Source: DAOTVD01 sp034437075
GTDB lineage: Bacteria; Chloroflexota; Anaerolineae; Aggregatilineales; J027
Assembly (NCBI GenBank): GCA_034437075.1
Contig: DAOTVD010000223.1
Span: 1 to 8,668, forward strand
Length of the DNA: 8,668 bases
Direction of reading: 5' to 3'
The position numbers and the translations under genes were made by a program. The notes beneath the pieces were generated by a model, which was not told the DNA's origin, searched no databases, and was given only the letters and a program-made list of their open reading frames with translations. Every line of letters begins with the position of its first letter. Positions within the stretch are counted from its first letter, which is position 1. This document shows positions 1-8,127 of the stretch, piece after piece.

Positions 1-20
1 CGTGACGACAGTGGCCGGGC

Positions 21-2252
21 CTATCCTCCAAGTTGTTGGAGCAATTGCTGGTAGTGCCCGGCTTGCTCGGGCTGAAGCTTGATGATGCGCTTAATCGTCT
101 TGCGGGCTTCATCGTGCAGGCCCGCGCTGGTTTGCAGTTGGCGCAGTTCTTCGTATTGCGTAGCGGCGTCCGCTGCGCGGTTCATTTGCTCGTAGACAGT
201 GCCCAGGCGCAAGCGCAAGCCCATATCATCGGGATAATTGCGCTGGAAGCGTTCGAGCATCTCGATAATCAGGTCGGGGCGTTTTTGGCGCGCGTAGAGT
301 TGCAGCAGCTTATCGACTTCTTGCACGCCGCGCACGTAATCATTCTGGCGGTAGTACAGTTCGATCATTTGCCGACGGGCACCCACATGCTGGGGTGCCA
401 TTTCCACGACCTTTTGATAGGTGCGCAGGGCGACGGCATAATCCAGGCGATCCATGTCAATTTCAGCGATTTTGAGCATAATGTCGATGACTTGTTCTTG
501 GGGCGTCTCGATGCGCTGGGCCAGCTTCATGGCCTGGTCAAAGGTCATGCGCGCGTTGCTGGTATCGGCTTGGGCGCGGTAGGCTTCACCCAGGTTGATG
601 TATTGGGTCAGTACCTCTGGCCAACGGGCCTGGCTTTCGAGCATCTCGATAAGGCTCAGGCGCAGGTTGATGTCGGCGGGTGCGATGCGAATAGCCTGTT
701 TTAGGATGTCGGCGGCTTTGGTGTCGTCGCCACGCAGGGTGTATGTCCGCGCGATGAGGTTGAACTTCTGCATGGCTTGTTCCACGCGCGAGAGTTCCAT
801 CATGATTTGCCCGATGCGCAAATGCGCCGCCAGATAATCGGGCTCGCGGCGGATGACCTCGTGCGCTTCGTCCATGGCGATGTTGTAACGCTTCGCTTCG
901 ATGTACTGGTCGATGAGCCCCATCGCATTCATGACGCCTTCGCCCTGGGCGATGTCTTCGAGCACATGCGCGCTCCCCTTAGAGATGATGTCTTCTAGGC
1001 GATTGCGCGTTTGGGCCACGCGGCGCTTCCAATCCGCCCCGGTGAGCATATCCGCCAGGCGTTTGCTGAGGTTTTCCAGGGTTTGGTCATCCGTCTGCGC
1101 GACCATATTCGCCAAGCGGGTGTACAGGCTTTCGAGTTCGGCGGCTTCGGTTTCATCGAGCACTAGCGATAGGTCAGCCGCGCGCAGGGTCGCGATGAGG
1201 GCAGTGGCGGCGGCTTCCCAGTTTTCTTGGCCGATATACGCTAGGCTAAGCGCATGCTGCACGCCTGGGGCCAGGGTCTTATCCACGCCAACCCGTTCCA
1301 GATAGCTCAGGGCTTCATTCCAGCGCGCGTTTTCGACCATCAAAACACCCAGGTTCAGGTACAAAGATGGGCTTGCTAGGCCATCTGCCTGAGCGCGTTC
1401 GTAAGCGCCGATGGCTTCGTCGGTGATGCCCGCGCGTTGCATTTCGACGCCTTGCATGGCGTTGGCTTCGGCCACACCCATTTGCCCGCTCTCGAAGACC
1501 GCCGAGGCCAGGCGTTCCATGGCCATTTCGACCGCCTCGCCCAACGGGCCGCGCTCGTCCGAATCGGCGGCATCGCCCCAATCGACGAATTCTTCTTCGT
1601 CTGAGGTTGGCTTGGACTCCGGCGCTTCGAGCAATTCGGGCGCGATCTCGCGATTGGCGCGCACGGCGGTGACGGCATTCAGCAAACGCGGCTCTTTAGA
1701 ATCTAGCCGGAGGCCGCGTTGCAGCGCTTGCATGGCGACTTCCGGCTTACCCGCGCGCTGGAAGTTGAAGGCCAGCTTCAGATATTCGTTGATGGCCTCG
1801 GCTTTTTGGCCGATGCGCTCATACGCCATGGCTAGTTTTTTATGAATGGCCACCATGCCGGGCGTAATCTCTGTCGCACGTTCCCAGTTCGCAATCGCTT
1901 TTTCTAGGTCGTGCTGGCCCAGGTAGATTTCGGCCACGTTCAAGTATTGTTTGGCGGCCTCTTGGACACGCCCCATGCGTTCGAGCACATCCGCCGATTT
2001 TTCCACGGGGAGTGGGTCGTTGGGGTCGAGCCTTTGCGCCTGGCCATACACCTTGAAGGCGTCTTCTAAGCGGCCAGAGTGGTACAACGCTAGGCCGAGG
2101 CTATTGCAGGCGATGGTGCTGGTGGGGAATTCGCGCACGGCCTGCATATAGGCTTGGGTTGCGCGCGTCCATTCTTGGTCCCACGCGGCAGTATCGCCGG
2201 CTTGCATCGCTTGGTCAAATACGTCTTTTCGTCCGGGCATGGCCGCTATCAT
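21..2252 (-). CDS. Large cytoplasmic tetratricopeptide-repeat (TPR) protein
   Basis: The 743-residue protein is almost wholly helical TPR-type repeats, so it is most likely a protein-binding scaffold; its partner and role cannot be read from the sequence. Repeat units with the usual small, aromatic and proline positions are visible around residues 45-80 (ending LDPNDP), 81-131, 136-185, 294-327, 440-475, 478-525, 545-580, 586-620 and 680-705. An acidic, probably unstructured linker at about 203-236 (rich in E, D, S and P) splits an N-terminal block of about 200 residues from a longer C-terminal block. There is no signal peptide or membrane segment, so it should be cytoplasmic. The first ATG (2252) and a second in-frame ATG (2240, residue 5) are both possible starts; neither has a Shine-Dalgarno sequence, and the second gives the more natural N-terminus MPGRKD. 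It lies 81 bases after argF on the same strand. No enzymatic domain is visible. The family is certain, the function unknown. Confidence 0.88.
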   Translation of the reverse strand: MIAAMPGRKDVFDQAMQAGDTAAWDQEWTRATQAYMQAVREFPTSTIACNSLGLALYHSGRLEDAFKVYGQAQRLDPNDPLPVEKSADVLERMGRVQEAAKQYLNVAEIYLGQHDLEKAIANWERATEITPGMVAIHKKLAMAYERIGQKAEAINEYLKLAFNFQRAGKPEVAMQALQRGLRLDSKEPRLLNAVTAVRANREIAPELLEAPESKPTSDEEEFVDWGDAADSDERGPLGEAVEMAMERLASAVFESGQMGVAEANAMQGVEMQRAGITDEAIGAYERAQADGLASPSLYLNLGVLMVENARWNEALSYLERVGVDKTLAPGVQHALSLAYIGQENWEAAATALIATLRAADLSLVLDETEAAELESLYTRLANMVAQTDDQTLENLSKRLADMLTGADWKRRVAQTRNRLEDIISKGSAHVLEDIAQGEGVMNAMGLIDQYIEAKRYNIAMDEAHEVIRREPDYLAAHLRIGQIMMELSRVEQAMQKFNLIARTYTLRGDDTKAADILKQAIRIAPADINLRLSLIEMLESQARWPEVLTQYINLGEAYRAQADTSNARMTFDQAMKLAQRIETPQEQVIDIMLKIAEIDMDRLDYAVALRTYQKVVEMAPQHVGARRQMIELYYRQNDYVRGVQEVDKLLQLYARQKRPDLIIEMLERFQRNYPDDMGLRLRLGTVYEQMNRAADAATQYEELRQLQTSAGLHDEARKTIKRIIKLQPEQAGHYQQLLQQLGG

Positions 2253-2282
2253 CCGTATAGTTTGTGTTCATCGCTAATGCTT

Positions 2283-2288
2283 ATTGTA
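2283..2288 (-). promoter_or_regulatory. Candidate -10 element for the TPR gene
   Basis: On the minus strand this reads TACAAT, five of six matches to TATAAT, 31 bases upstream of the first ATG of the TPR gene. No convincing -35 lies at the right distance. A second AT-rich hexamer (TATACG, 2254-2259) sits directly before the first ATG. If that were the real -10, transcription would begin near 2247 and the mRNA would be nearly leaderless for the ATG at 2240. Both are weak, and read-through from argF is an alternative. Confidence 0.25.
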
Positions 2289-2333
2289 AGCCCTTTTGGG
2301 TTTAGAAGAAAACTCGTGCACATAAAGCCTGAA

Positions 2334-3257
2334 TTAATGCTGGCCGAGCAGTTGCCACAGCACCGCTTTTTGGGCGTGCAGGCGATTAGCCGCCTGCTGA
2401 AAAATGCGCGATTGTGGCCCATCGGCCACTTCGTCGGTGATCTCCTCGCCCCGGTGGGCGGGCAAGCAATGCAGCACCACCGCGTCCTTATCCGCTTGGG
2501 CCAGCAACCCCGCGTTTACCTGATAGTTGGCGAAAACCGCGCGGCGCGCCTCGGCTTCGGCCTCTTGGCCCATGCTCGTCCAGGTATCGGTGTAGATAAC
2601 CGCTGCGTCGCGCACAGCCTCGGCGGGGTCGTCGCCCAGTTGGGGCGCGGGGGCACCGTCCGGGCGCAGTTGGGCGGCGGTTTGCAGGTCGGCGGCGTCC
2701 AGTTGATAGCCCGGCGGGCTGGCCACGGCAAAGGGCATACCGAGTAGGTTGGTGATGAACAGCAGCGACCGCGCCACGTTGTTGCCATCCCCCACATAAG
2801 CCACGCGGACGCCTTCCAGCGTCCCGAAGGCCTCCTGAATGGTCAAAATGTCGGCTAGGGCCTGGCAGGGGTGGTTATAATCGCTCAGGCCGTTGATAAC
2901 CGGCACGGGGCTATGGCGGGCTAATTGGGTGATGTGCTCATGCGCGAAGACGCGCGCCATAATGCCCTGCACATAGCCGCCCAACACGCGCGCCACATCC
3001 GGGATGGCCTCGCGCGCGCCCAGCCCGACTTCCTCGGGCCCTAGGTACAGCGCCGCGCCGCCCAGGTGTTGCATGGCCACCGCAAAGCTGACGCGCGTGC
3101 GTAGCGAGGGCTTCATAAACAACATGGCCAGGGTTTGGCCGCGCAGATAGGGCGCGTTGCCTTCGCTGTGCCAGGCCGATTTTAGTTCGGTGGCGACCGC
3201 CAGCAAGTGCTGAATGTCCGCCGCCGAATGGTCTGCAAGATTGATGAAATGTTGCAT
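2334..3257 (-). CDS. argF: Ornithine carbamoyltransferase (EC 2.1.3.3)
   Basis: This cytoplasmic enzyme joins carbamoyl phosphate and ornithine to give citrulline, the sixth step of arginine synthesis. The 307-residue product has normal family length. The N-terminal carbamoyl phosphate domain carries SLRTR at 51-55 (the common form is STRTR) and HPCQ at 129-132. The ornithine domain carries GDGNN at 156-160, the SMG loop in DTWTSMG at 224-230, and HCLPAHRG at 263-270. The SMG loop and HCLPAHRG distinguish it from aspartate and N-acetylornithine carbamoyltransferases. The start at 3257 is chosen because family homology begins exactly at MQHFINL. The open frame runs on to 3464, but that extension crosses the neighbour's terminator and enters its 3' end. 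A weak purine-rich ribosome site (AAAGAGA) precedes the ATG. No other arginine gene is nearby. The gene could equally be labelled argI or arcB; the anabolic reading is the default in the absence of arcA or arcC. Confidence 0.95.
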   Translation of the reverse strand: MQHFINLADHSAADIQHLLAVATELKSAWHSEGNAPYLRGQTLAMLFMKPSLRTRVSFAVAMQHLGGAALYLGPEEVGLGAREAIPDVARVLGGYVQGIMARVFAHEHITQLARHSPVPVINGLSDYNHPCQALADILTIQEAFGTLEGVRVAYVGDGNNVARSLLFITNLLGMPFAVASPPGYQLDAADLQTAAQLRPDGAPAPQLGDDPAEAVRDAAVIYTDTWTSMGQEAEAEARRAVFANYQVNAGLLAQADKDAVVLHCLPAHRGEEITDEVADGPQSRIFQQAANRLHAQKAVLWQLLGQH

Positions 3258-3293
3258 TCGGGTCTCTTTTTCCTCGTCCAGAAAACGTCTATA

Positions 3294-3302
3294 ACTATAC
3301 CA
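3294..3302 (-). promoter_or_regulatory. Candidate extended -10 promoter of argF
   Basis: The minus strand reads TGGTATAGT, an extended -10 (TGn followed by TATAGT, five of six matches to TATAAT). It lies 36 bases upstream of the argF ATG and downstream of the terminator that closes the preceding gene. The best -35 at 17-base spacing, TCGAAG, is poor, which fits an extended -10 promoter. No arginine-repressor box could be recognised here. Confidence 0.45.
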
Positions 3303-3346
3303 CGCTCGGCGGGCTGCTTCGACAGGTTGGCTTGTGGGACTAGCAC

Positions 3347-3375
3347 AAAAAAACGCCGCCCGGTGAGGGGCGGCG
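3347..3375 (-). terminator. Intrinsic terminator of the solute-binding protein gene
   Basis: A perfect 8-bp G+C stem (CGCCGCCC at 3354-3361 paired with GGGCGGCG at 3368-3375, 6-base loop) is followed on the minus strand by seven T residues (3353-3347). It begins 31 bases after the stop codon of the solute-binding protein gene. It points only in the minus direction, since the plus strand has no T tract after the stem. It should separate that gene from argF. Confidence 0.92.
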
Positions 3376-3406
3376 CTCAGATAGTGTGAATGCTTACGGG
3401 CTGGGG

Positions 3407-5197
3407 TTAATTCCCGTCGCGGGCGGCCTGCTGGGCTTCTTGGTCTACCGTGCGCCAATCCCAATGCGCACCGCCGATGAGCCCGTCTGTTTCGAAGGGG
3501 CCATCGTACCAGGGCTTGATGAGCGAAAAGGCGCTACTAAGCGCCAGGGGAATGAAGGGCGTTTCGCCATCCACCGTTACGCCGCTGTCCACCTGACGCC
3601 CAAACAAACGCGCTTCGACCTCAAAATAGAGTTCGGTGCGGCGCGTGGGGTCGGTTTCGCGCGCGGCGGCCTCGATGAGGTCATCGACCTCCGAACAGGG
3701 CCGCAAGAAGTTGTTGTCCTTGAAGCACGAGATCACATCACCAACCCAGTTGTTCGCGTCGGGGTAATCCGGCCCCCAGGCCAATGACCACATATGCGGA
3801 CGATTCTGAACGGGCTGGTCGAAGGCGGTGATTTCGAGCAATACTGAAAATTCGAGTTCTTCAATCGTAAACAGGTCTTCGGGGCAACCCAGGTGTTCGG
3901 CCACGGACGATTGCAAGAATTGGAACGTATCGCCGCCGCCGGAGCCCGTCGCGACGCTGATGGGCGGCAAGCCTTCGCAGTTCGGGTAACCGCTCAGCGC
4001 GAGTTGTTCGCGGGCGTATTCCGGATTAAAGCCGATGCCGGGATCATTCAGCGAGGGCGGCGCACCGAACATCCCCGGCGGGGTGAAGTGCAACATCGGC
4101 TCGCCCTGGCCCAGCGCGATCTGCTGAATATAGGTTTCGCGGTCGATGACGGCGTTAAACGCGCGCCGCAAATGCACATCATCAAAGGGCGGGCGAGCGT
4201 GGTCAAACGCGATGTACGACACGCTGCTGTTGAAGCTGGGCACAATCTGCTGGCTGAGCACCGGATCGGTGCGCACGCTTTCCAGTTCGGCGGCGGGGAT
4301 GCCCGCAATATCGACCTGGTCGTTCAGGAACAAGCTAAAGGTCGTGTTGCCGTCGCGCACGTTGTTAATCTCGATGCGGTCGATATTCCCCGGCCCGATG
4401 ATGTCCTGCGGGATGTGCGGGTTACGCACGGCCACGCGGCGCACGTCCGGCGTCAGTTCTTCCACCATGTAGGGCCCATTGGTGACGATGATGCCGGGGT
4501 CGGTCCAGTTATCGCCGAATTCTTCCACAGTGGGGCGATGCACGGGGCGAATCGTCCAGATGGAAGTCATGGAGAAGAAAAACGGCGCGGGGTATTGCAA
4601 ATCAATAATCAGGGTTGCTTCATCCGGGGCGCTGACCTGCACGGTATCGCCGAAGATGTCTTCATCCGTCAGCGAATCGGAGTCGGAACGGTTGATGATG
4701 TCGCACCCGGCGATAACCCCCGCGATGATGGAGCTATAGCGGCTGCCCAGGCGCGGGTCACACGCGCGTTTGATGCTCCATTCGATGTCCGTAGCGGTGA
4801 CATTGCCCAGGATTTCGCTCTCGCCCGTGGCGGGGTCGTAGCGCACCCAGGGGACATCCGTCCGAATGTTGAAGACCCAGCGTTGGCCGTCTTCCGTCGT
4901 CCAGGAGGTGGCTAACTCGGGCTGAATTTCAAAATTGTTGAGCGGGTTATTGTTCGTCAGGCCCAAAAATAAGTTTTCGATCCAGTTAATCGACAATGAG
5001 TCTTCGCCGCGCGCGGGGTCTAGCGTCGAGACGTTGGTCGTGCTCGTGAAATATGACGTCACGGGCTCGCCGCCGTCTTGGGCGATGATCGCCTCCGGCG
5101 CGGGCGCGGACTGGTCGGCCCACACCATCCCCAGCGGAGACAGCGCGGTCACTGCAATGAGGGCGAAGAATACGCCCGTACGTAAAGAACGTAACAT
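3407..5197 (-). CDS. Secreted ABC transporter solute-binding protein, SBP_bac_5 (oligopeptide/dipeptide) family
   Basis: This is a 596-residue extracytoplasmic binding protein that should capture peptides or another solute for an ABC importer; the ligand cannot be told. A Sec signal peptide is clear: basic start MLRSLR, hydrophobic core about 8-22, and a likely cut after VWA at residue 27. There is no lipobox cysteine. Family marks include the N-terminal pattern around NVSTLDPARGEDS, an RTDVPWVRYDP segment followed by VTATDIEWSIKRACDPR, and the C-terminal WGPDYPDANNW motif. The mature chain has six cysteines (in RACDP, AGCDI, PNCEG, LGCPE, ISCFK and RPCSE), an even number that would suit disulfides in an exported protein. 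No permease or ATPase gene is adjacent, so it is an orphan. It has its own Shine-Dalgarno (AAGGAGG), a candidate promoter and a strong terminator, which suggests a single-gene unit. It could bind something other than peptides. Confidence 0.92.
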   Translation of the reverse strand: MLRSLRTGVFFALIAVTALSPLGMVWADQSAPAPEAIIAQDGGEPVTSYFTSTTNVSTLDPARGEDSLSINWIENLFLGLTNNNPLNNFEIQPELATSWTTEDGQRWVFNIRTDVPWVRYDPATGESEILGNVTATDIEWSIKRACDPRLGSRYSSIIAGVIAGCDIINRSDSDSLTDEDIFGDTVQVSAPDEATLIIDLQYPAPFFFSMTSIWTIRPVHRPTVEEFGDNWTDPGIIVTNGPYMVEELTPDVRRVAVRNPHIPQDIIGPGNIDRIEINNVRDGNTTFSLFLNDQVDIAGIPAAELESVRTDPVLSQQIVPSFNSSVSYIAFDHARPPFDDVHLRRAFNAVIDRETYIQQIALGQGEPMLHFTPPGMFGAPPSLNDPGIGFNPEYAREQLALSGYPNCEGLPPISVATGSGGGDTFQFLQSSVAEHLGCPEDLFTIEELEFSVLLEITAFDQPVQNRPHMWSLAWGPDYPDANNWVGDVISCFKDNNFLRPCSEVDDLIEAAARETDPTRRTELYFEVEARLFGRQVDSGVTVDGETPFIPLALSSAFSLIKPWYDGPFETDGLIGGAHWDWRTVDQEAQQAARDGN

Positions 5198-5205
5198 CCG
5201 ATAAG

Positions 5206-5212
5206 CCTCCTT
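5206..5212 (-). promoter_or_regulatory. Shine-Dalgarno of the solute-binding protein gene
   Basis: The minus strand reads AAGGAGG, a full match to the consensus, with 8 bases between it and the ATG at 5197. It fixes that start, which also gives a complete signal peptide. Confidence 0.9.
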
Positions 5213-5237
5213 GGCTGTGTTGAAAAACCTAGCTACC

Positions 5238-5246
5238 TGTATAACA
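5238..5246 (-). promoter_or_regulatory. Candidate extended -10 promoter of the solute-binding protein gene
   Basis: The minus strand reads TGTTATACA, that is TGn followed by TATACA (four of six matches to TATAAT), about 40 bases upstream of the start codon in an AT-rich gap. No good -35 is seen at 16-18 bases. The arrangement matches the candidate argF promoter. Confidence 0.45.
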
Positions 5247-5303
5247 CAATTTACGCCATAAAATGTGAGTACGAGATAAATAGACCCTATCGCGTTGTGC
5301 GGA

Positions 5304-8102
5304 TTACGTCAAAGCCGCCCAGTTTGGCCCCTGTGCGGCGTCCGCCACGATGGGCACGTCGAGCATGTCGCCCGCCGCTTGCATGGTCTCTACGACGAGC
5401 GCGCGCACGGCCTCGATCTCGTCTTCGGGCGCTTCCAGAACCAATTCGTCGTGCACTTGCAGCAAAATCCGCGCCTTGGGATGAGCATCCGCCAGGCGGG
5501 CGTGCAGGTCGATCATGGCTTGCTTGAGGATGTCGGCGGCGGTGCCCTGAATGGGCATATTGATGGCTTCGCGCTCGGCGCGGGCACGCTGGTTCTGGTT
5601 GATGTCGTCGCGCGTCAGTTCTGGGAAGTAGCGCCGCCGCCCGAACAGGGTTTGCACGTAGCCATTTTGGCGCGCGAAATCCTTGGTCGTTTCTAGATAA
5701 TCTTTCACGCCGGGGAAGTTCTTAAAATACGCCGTGATGAAGGCTTCGGCCTCGCTCAGGGTCAAATCTGTGTCGCGGGCCAAGCGGAACGCGCCCATGC
5801 CATACATCAGCCCGAAGTTGATGGCCTTGGCCATTCGCCGTTGCTCGTAGGTTACCGCCTCCGGCGCGATGTTGTTGACGCGCGCGGCGGTCGTGCGGTG
5901 GATGTCTTGCCCTTCGATGAACGCTTGGCGCAGGGTTTCATCCGCGCTGTAATGGGCCAGGATGCGCAGTTCGATCTGCGAATAGTCCACGCTCAGCAGC
6001 AAATAGCCCGGTGGCGCGATGAAGGCCCGGCGCACGCGGCGCCCTTCCTCCGTGCGGATGGGGATATTCTGCAAGTTCGGCGCGCTGGAGGACAACCGCC
6101 CAGTGACCGTCCCGGTCTGGTTGAAGCTGGTGTGCACGCGCCCGGTCTGCGGATTGATGAGCAGCGGCAAGGCGTCAATATACGTGCTCAGCAATTTCTG
6201 CAAGCTGCGATAGGCCAGGATCAGCGGCAAAATCGCGTGCGATTCGCGCCCGGCGAGTTCTTCTAGCACGCCCGCCGTCAGGCTAAAGCCGCCCGTCTTG
6301 GTCTTCTTGAGGCCCGAAGTCGAGAGGCGTAGGCGATCAAATAGAATCTCGTTTAGTTGTTGGGTGCTGTTGATGTTGAATTCGGTGCCGGCGGCGGCGT
6401 AAATCTGGCGCGTGAGTTGGGCTTGCTCGTGGCCAAGCTCGCTCGAAAGCTCGCGCAGATAGTCTTCATCCACCAGCACTCCGGCCATTTCCATCGCGGC
6501 GATGACCGGAATCAGGGGCATTTCTAGCGTTTCGTAAAGCTGACGGGCCTGGGGCAACTTCAAGTCATCCAAGGCCGCGCGCATGGGTTCCACTAGGCGA
6601 TAGGTCACGACTGCGTCCGCGCTGGCATATTCGGCGGCGGCGGCGATGTCTGCCTGCGCCATGGTGATTTGCTTTTTGCCTTTGCCGATGAGCGCCTCAA
6701 TATCGCGCATTTTGATGTTCAGGCGGTCGCGGGCCAGGTTTTTTAGGCCCAGGTATGGGCTGCCGGGGTCTAGGACGAATTCGGCGAGCATAGTATCTTC
6801 CACAATCGGCCAGACATCCAGGCCCGCGCGCAACAACATGACGTAATCGTACTCGGCATTATGCGCAACCTTGCCGATGTTCGGATGCGTCAGCGGGCCG
6901 CGTAGGGCCTCGATGACCGTTGGCAAGGGCAGTTGCTGGGGCGTGTTGGCTTGCTCGAACATGTTCATCTGTGGGTTGGGGGATGGCCCGTGCCCCACCG
7001 GGATGTAATAGCCGTGTGTTCCATCTGCTGAAAGCGAAATGCCGACGAGATCGGCTTGCATTTTGTCGATGCTGGTTGTTTCGGTATCAAACGCGATGAG
7101 CGAGGCTGCGCTCAGGGCATCCACCATGGCCGCCAGCGCCTCTGGCGTGGTGATGACCTCGTGATCGGGAATAAATTCTGCCTGGGCAGAGAATATCGCG
7201 GCAGCGACTTCGGCGTGGGCGTCTTCGGCCAGGGCCGCGAACTTCTTGCGCGTGGTGTCGCCAAATTCCAGCGTGTCGAACATCGCCAGCACATCTTCGG
7301 GTTGAAAGTCTCGTGCGCGGCAGGCGTCTAAATCCAGCTTTAGGTCAACATTGCGCTGAATAGTAGCCAACTCGCGGCTGAGGAGGGCGATATCGAGATT
7401 ATCGCGCAAGACGTTCGCGATGCGCGTCCCTAGCGCGTCGAGGTTTTCATAGGCGCGCTCGATCTTGCCATATTGGACGATGGCTTTTAGGGCGCTTTTT
7501 TCGCCCATGCCCGCCACACCAGGGATGTTATCCGAGCTATCGCCCATCAGGCCCTTGAGTTCGATGAGTTGGGCGGGGTCTAGCCCATCGTATTTTTCGC
7601 GGAAGGCGTCTACATCCCACACCTTATCCGTCCGGCTTTTGGGGTCGGGCAGCATGACGTGCGTATGCGGGCTGAGCAATTGCAGCAAATCGCGGTCGCC
7701 CGTCACGATGAGGATTCCGCAGCCTTGCGCCTCGGCCTGGTGCGCGATGGTGCCGATGACGTCGTCGGCTTCGTAGCCGTCTTTAGAAAGGCGCGGGATG
7801 TTAAACGCGCCGACAAGCTCATCAATGCGGTTCATCTGCGTGGCGAGGTCTTCGGGCATTTTCTCGCGCGTGCTTTTGTACTCGGCGTATTGCACATCGC
7901 GGCCACTCAGGCCCCGGTCGAAGCTCACGGCGATGTATTCGGGCTTTTCGGCCAGCAAATCCATCAGCTTATGGGCAAAGCCATACACCGCGCTGGTGGG
8001 CTCGCCCGCCGAGGTGCTCATGTTGGCACGTTGCAAGGCATGGTAGGCCCGGTAGGCTACGGCATGGCCATCGATCAGGATAAAATGGGGGCGGTCGGGC
8101 AT
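5304..8102 (-). CDS. polA: DNA polymerase I, three-domain, proofreading-proficient
   Basis: This enzyme fills gaps and removes RNA primers during lagging-strand maturation and excision repair. At 932 residues it is near the E. coli length (928). The 5' nuclease domain (about 1-290) keeps its metal-binding acids: D11, D62, the YEADD run at 110-114, D136 and D138 in TGDRD, and GDSSDNIPG at 187-195. The 3'-5' exonuclease (about 335-510) keeps all three motifs: D339/E341 in FDTET, N415/D419, and Y492/D496, so proofreading should be active, unlike the Taq enzyme. The polymerase domain has motif A (D706 in DYSQIELR), motif B (R755, K759, F763, Y767) and motif C (H884-D885-E886). F763 matches the phenylalanine that disfavours dideoxynucleotides in E. 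coli. The start at 8102 is set by a strong Shine-Dalgarno. The gene follows a small ORF by 25 bases and an IS200-like gene before that, so it is probably co-transcribed with them. No terminator was found after its stop codon. Confidence 0.98.
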   Translation of the reverse strand: MPDRPHFILIDGHAVAYRAYHALQRANMSTSAGEPTSAVYGFAHKLMDLLAEKPEYIAVSFDRGLSGRDVQYAEYKSTREKMPEDLATQMNRIDELVGAFNIPRLSKDGYEADDVIGTIAHQAEAQGCGILIVTGDRDLLQLLSPHTHVMLPDPKSRTDKVWDVDAFREKYDGLDPAQLIELKGLMGDSSDNIPGVAGMGEKSALKAIVQYGKIERAYENLDALGTRIANVLRDNLDIALLSRELATIQRNVDLKLDLDACRARDFQPEDVLAMFDTLEFGDTTRKKFAALAEDAHAEVAAAIFSAQAEFIPDHEVITTPEALAAMVDALSAASLIAFDTETTSIDKMQADLVGISLSADGTHGYYIPVGHGPSPNPQMNMFEQANTPQQLPLPTVIEALRGPLTHPNIGKVAHNAEYDYVMLLRAGLDVWPIVEDTMLAEFVLDPGSPYLGLKNLARDRLNIKMRDIEALIGKGKKQITMAQADIAAAAEYASADAVVTYRLVEPMRAALDDLKLPQARQLYETLEMPLIPVIAAMEMAGVLVDEDYLRELSSELGHEQAQLTRQIYAAAGTEFNINSTQQLNEILFDRLRLSTSGLKKTKTGGFSLTAGVLEELAGRESHAILPLILAYRSLQKLLSTYIDALPLLINPQTGRVHTSFNQTGTVTGRLSSSAPNLQNIPIRTEEGRRVRRAFIAPPGYLLLSVDYSQIELRILAHYSADETLRQAFIEGQDIHRTTAARVNNIAPEAVTYEQRRMAKAINFGLMYGMGAFRLARDTDLTLSEAEAFITAYFKNFPGVKDYLETTKDFARQNGYVQTLFGRRRYFPELTRDDINQNQRARAEREAINMPIQGTAADILKQAMIDLHARLADAHPKARILLQVHDELVLEAPEDEIEAVRALVVETMQAAGDMLDVPIVADAAQGPNWAALT

Positions 8103-8111
8103 ACGGTTTCA

Positions 8112-8119
8112 CTCCTCCT
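8112..8119 (-). promoter_or_regulatory. Shine-Dalgarno of polA
   Basis: The minus strand reads AGGAGGAG, 9 bases before the ATG at 8102. It confirms the polA start and lies between the stop of the small upstream ORF and polA, so polA should be translated efficiently on its own even within a shared transcript. Confidence 0.88.
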
Positions 8120-8127
8120 GAACGGGT

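Noticed and set aside
1..20. A terminator or second gene after the TPR stop codon.
   Set aside because: Only 20 bases remain at the window edge, with no hairpin or start signal visible.
33..704. A 223-codon plus-strand frame opposite the TPR gene.
   Set aside because: Antisense shadow; no ribosome site, and the composition is the complement of TPR codons.
2288..2303. A short hairpin (6-bp stem with one G-T pair and a 4-base loop) between argF and the TPR gene, considered as an argF terminator.
   Set aside because: The stem is short and no T tract follows it on the minus strand, so it does not qualify as an intrinsic terminator.
3258..3464. N-terminal extension of argF by 69 residues to an ATG at 3464.
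   Set aside because: It reads through the 3' end of the solute-binding protein gene, its intrinsic terminator and the argF promoter region. The extra residues do not look like OTCase, and homology starts at 3257.
3893..4915. A 340-codon open frame on the plus strand opposite the solute-binding protein gene.
   Set aside because: It is antisense to a gene with clear family motifs. Its translation is rich in R, H, G and A with no recognisable domain, as expected of a G+C-rich shadow frame.
5295..5696. Plus-strand frames opposite the 3' end of polA.
   Set aside because: They lie over the highly conserved polymerase motif C region of polA and show no motifs of their own.
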